Assembly: GCA_020722685.1 (NCBI GenBank)
Contig: DYKH01000015.1
Location: forward strand, 8,133-60,777
DNA from: Caldithrix sp.
GTDB taxonomy: Bacteria > KSB1 > UBA2214 > DYKH01
Direction of reading: 5' to 3'
Length of the DNA stretch: 52,645 nucleotides
The notes under the pieces were generated by a model. It made no database searches. It saw only the letters and a program-made list of their open reading frames with translations, and was not told the DNA's origin. The translations under genes were made by a program, and so were the position numbers. Below are positions 50,672 through 52,645 of the stretch, in pieces (the first letter of the stretch is position 1; each line of letters starts with the position of its first letter).

Positions 50672-52249
50672 ATGTCGAGCCACCTAATCATTTATGACAC
50701 AACTCTGCGGGATGGAGCGCAGAGCGAAGGCATCTCGTTCTCCGTCGACGACAAGCTAAAGATCGCCCGCCGTCTCGATGAGTTCGGAGTGGATTACATC
50801 GAGGGCGGGTGGCCTGGCTCAAATCCCAAGGACATGGAATTCTTCCAGCGCGCCAGCCGGATGGAGTGGAGCAATGCCAAAATATGCGCATTTGGCAGCA
50901 CGCGGCGGGTAAAAAGCAAGGTCAGCGAGGATGAAAATATCGAACTACTATTGGCCGCCGAGACGCCGGCGGTGACCATTTTCGGCAAATCCTGGGATTT
51001 GCACGTCCACGACGGCTTGCGCGCCTCGCTGGAGCAAAATCTGGAAATCATTCGCGACTCGGTGGCCTATCTCAAGGCGCATGGCAAGGAAGTGATCTAC
51101 GATGCCGAGCATTATTTCGACGGTTTTGAAGCCAATCCGGAATACGCGATGCAAACCCTCGCGGCGGCGCAGGATGCGGGTGCTGACTATTTGGTCCTGT
51201 GCGACACCAACGGTGGAACTTTGACCAGCAGGCTCATCGAGATCATTTGCACGACTCTGGAGCAAAAATTCAAGGTGCCTCTGGGAATTCACGCGCACAA
51301 CGACAGCGACTTAGCGGTGGCCAATTCCATTGCGGCCATCGAGAAAGGATTTGTGCAGGTGCAGGGAACCGTCAACGGCTACGGCGAACGCTGCGGAAAT
51401 GCCAATTTGTGCTCCGTCATCGCAAACGTGGCCTTGAAGACAAAGGTCAAGTTGGGAAGCAAAGTCAAGCTGCGGGAGCTGACGACGCTTTCCCGTTATG
51501 TAAGTGAGATCGCCAATCTCGTGCATCGCGAAGAGTCACCCTATGTCGGCAACAGCGCTTTTGCTCATAAGGGCGGCATACACGTCAGCGCCATCCGCCG
51601 CAATCGCCGGACGTATGAGCACATCGATCCGGCGTTGGTGGGAAATCGGCAGCGGGTGCTGGTTTCCGATCAATCGGGACAAAGCAATATTCTCTCCAAG
51701 GCCGAGGAACAAGGCTTGGACCTCTCCAGCAACAAGGAAGAGGTGAAAAAGATTGTGGATCACTTGAAGGAGCTGGAGCATCTTGGCTATCAGTTCGAGG
51801 GCGCGGATGGCTCCTTTGAGGTGCTGGTGAAAAAATCCATTGGCGCCTACGTGCCCTTTTTCGATCTGTTGAGCGCTCGGGCCATCATCGACAAAAAAGA
51901 AAACGGCACCCTCAATTCCGAGGCGGTGCTGAAAATCCGCGTCGACGGCGTCATCGAGCACACTGCCGCCGAGGGTCACGGTCCTGTCGATGCTTTGGAC
52001 AAAGCCCTGCGCAAGGCGTTGGAAAAGTTCTACCCCTCGCTCAAGAAACTGCGTTTAGTGGATTACAAAGTGCGGGTGCTCAACAGCGAGCAGGGGACGG
52101 CAGCCAAAGTGCGCGTCTTTATCGAATCGGGGGATGAGGACAGCGTTTGGGGTACAGTGGGAGTTTCGGAGAATATCATTGAAGCCAGTTGGCAAGCACT
52201 GGTGGACAGCATTAGCTACAAATTGATGAAAGATAGTAAGGGAGTCTGA
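50672..52249 (+). CDS. cimA: Citramalate synthase
   Basis: Condenses pyruvate with acetyl-CoA to citramalate, giving 2-oxobutyrate for isoleucine without threonine deaminase. A 525-residue LeuA-superfamily protein: [20 protein letters not shown], the [10 protein letters not shown] loop and FGSTRR, both typical of the CimA branch rather than LeuA, then [28 protein letters not shown] and [15 protein letters not shown]. The C-terminal allosteric domain spans about 405-520. Shine-Dalgarno GCGAGGAG lies upstream of the ATG. The last biosynthetic gene of the operon in this window. Confidence 0.93.
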   Translation: MSSHLIIYDTTLRDGAQSEGISFSVDDKLKIARRLDEFGVDYIEGGWPGSNPKDMEFFQRASRMEWSNAKICAFGSTRRVKSKVSEDENIELLLAAETPAVTIFGKSWDLHVHDGLRASLEQNLEIIRDSVAYLKAHGKEVIYDAEHYFDGFEANPEYAMQTLAAAQDAGADYLVLCDTNGGTLTSRLIEIICTTLEQKFKVPLGIHAHNDSDLAVANSIAAIEKGFVQVQGTVNGYGERCGNANLCSVIANVALKTKVKLGSKVKLRELTTLSRYVSEIANLVHREESPYVGNSAFAHKGGIHVSAIRRNRRTYEHIDPALVGNRQRVLVSDQSGQSNILSKAEEQGLDLSSNKEEVKKIVDHLKELEHLGYQFEGADGSFEVLVKKSIGAYVPFFDLLSARAIIDKKENGTLNSEAVLKIRVDGVIEHTAAEGHGPVDALDKALRKALEKFYPSLKKLRLVDYKVRVLNSEQGTAAKVRVFIESGDEDSVWGTVGVSENIIEASWQALVDSISYKLMKDSKGV

Positions 52250-52250
52250 C

Positions 52251-52403
52251 ATGAACAGCGAGACATTTTGCGGAAAAAGCTCCGCTATGCGGGCGAAGGT
52301 CTTCCTCGAAGGAATGACGTTGCAGTGCGTGAACCACGCTAATCGGCTTTGGGGATACACCGCCCTTCCACCTCGTAGGCGGCCCACGCCTAAACGCCCT
52401 TGA
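52251..52403 (+). CDS. Short ORF after cimA, possibly a truncated gene
   Basis: A 50-codon frame with the ATG at 52251, one base after the cimA stop, and a good Shine-Dalgarno (GGGAG, 6 nt). After about 35 codons it reads into the repeat GGGGATACACCGCCC (52351-52365), which also occurs inverted at 37537-37551. The product (starting MNSETFCGKSSAMRAKVFLE) matches nothing I know. It may be the remnant of the next operon gene, cut by the repeat, or chance. Confidence 0.25.
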   Translation: MNSETFCGKSSAMRAKVFLEGMTLQCVNHANRLWGYTALPPRRRPTPKRP

Positions 52404-52522
52404 TTTTCCCCTTCATTCGATCATAATAAATTTGTAAATTTCGCCGTCGAATTTGAGCAAAATGTAGGTGTCACTGCCTTGCCTCGGTGGTTGGTCTAAC
52501 GACTCCTCCTTGGCACATTGAT

Positions 52523-52541
52523 GGCGGGAGTCCGCCTTTTT
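52523..52541 (+). terminator. Intrinsic terminator after the ilv-leu-cimA operon
   Basis: GGCGG-GAGT-CCGCC followed by TTTTT, a 5-bp all-GC stem with a 4-nt loop and a U-run, 274 bp after cimA. The rest of 52404-52645 shows no gene; GTCTCA/TGAGAC inverted copies lie at about 52559-52596. Confidence 0.6.
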
Positions 52542-52645
52542 ACTGAGAAGGCATCGAGAGTCTCAGACGATGGGCAATTAGGCATTGTGTTTGAGACAGC
52601 CTATCCATCGCCTTTCTGATGGTTGATTCCTGGCGCCTCTATTTA

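Noticed and set aside
52511..52526. TGGCAC-N5-TGGCG, a second sigma-54-like site
   Set aside because: It overlaps the intrinsic terminator, lacks the A/T after the -12 GC and no gene follows within the window.

Overview
The window looks like a chromosomal segment from an uncultured bacterium of the FCB superphylum, most like the Calditrichota/KSB1 lineages. The main reasons are a 2,072-residue SprA-type translocon protein of the type IX secretion system (T9SS), a secreted M23 metallopeptidase ending in a T9SS-type sorting domain with the motif NFPNPFN, and an LptF/LptG pair showing an LPS-type outer membrane. Several candidate promoters also follow the Bacteroidota-like layout TTG-N19/20-TAnnTT. 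The placement is an inference from gene content, not from a marker-gene tree.

Layout. Positions 1-10211 (minus strand) carry a partial secreted beta-sandwich protein, a DUF4390-like exported protein, prmA, an M28 peptidase and sprA. Positions 10974-13953 (plus) carry lptF, lptG and a small membrane-anchored coiled-coil gene. Positions 13991-16389 (minus) encode a candidate type II restriction-modification pair. Positions 16470-21991 (minus) hold a glycan cluster: a methyltransferase, three GT4 enzymes and a GT9 enzyme. Positions 22594-26989 (minus) hold a TPR lipoprotein, a DUF4292/LolB-like lipoprotein, a 91-residue protein and a GT2 enzyme. From 27240 on, nearly everything reads plus: the M23 peptidase, a PAP2/Aur1-like membrane protein, tRNA-Phe(GAA) with promoter and terminator, a rhodanese and MauE/DoxX pair, a GT9 enzyme, a NYN nuclease and an NtrB/NtrC-like two-component pair split by an inverted toxin-antitoxin module. 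These are followed by an outer-membrane barrel protein, a second glycan cluster (GT4, WecA/TagO-like transferase, SDR epimerase) and the branched-chain amino-acid operon ilvB-ilvH-ilvC-leuA-leuB-cimA.

How the parts fit. SprA and the sorting-domain peptidase point to T9SS export. LptF/LptG, two GT9 enzymes and several GT4/GT2 enzymes point to LPS or other surface glycans. The ilv-leu-cimA operon covers the first steps of Ile, Val and Leu synthesis, with Ile made through citramalate; ilvD and leuCD are not in the window.

Most notable observations. (1) A 124-bp terminal-inverted-repeat element is present twice, each copy flanked by its own 8-bp target duplication; one copy sits in frame in the 5' end of the DUF4292 lipoprotein gene and adds 44 codons. 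(2) The ilvB leader contains an ORF ending in an Ile/Leu run whose codons overlap one arm of two mutually exclusive RNA hairpins, a candidate Ile/Leu attenuator without an evident U-run terminator. (3) A VapC-like toxin gene is interrupted by one in-frame TAA and sits, with its antitoxin, between the kinase and regulator genes. (4) A near-consensus sigma-54 promoter lies between the NtrC-type gene and the barrel gene. (5) There is an unassigned restriction-modification pair. (6) Several families of palindromic intergenic repeats occur.
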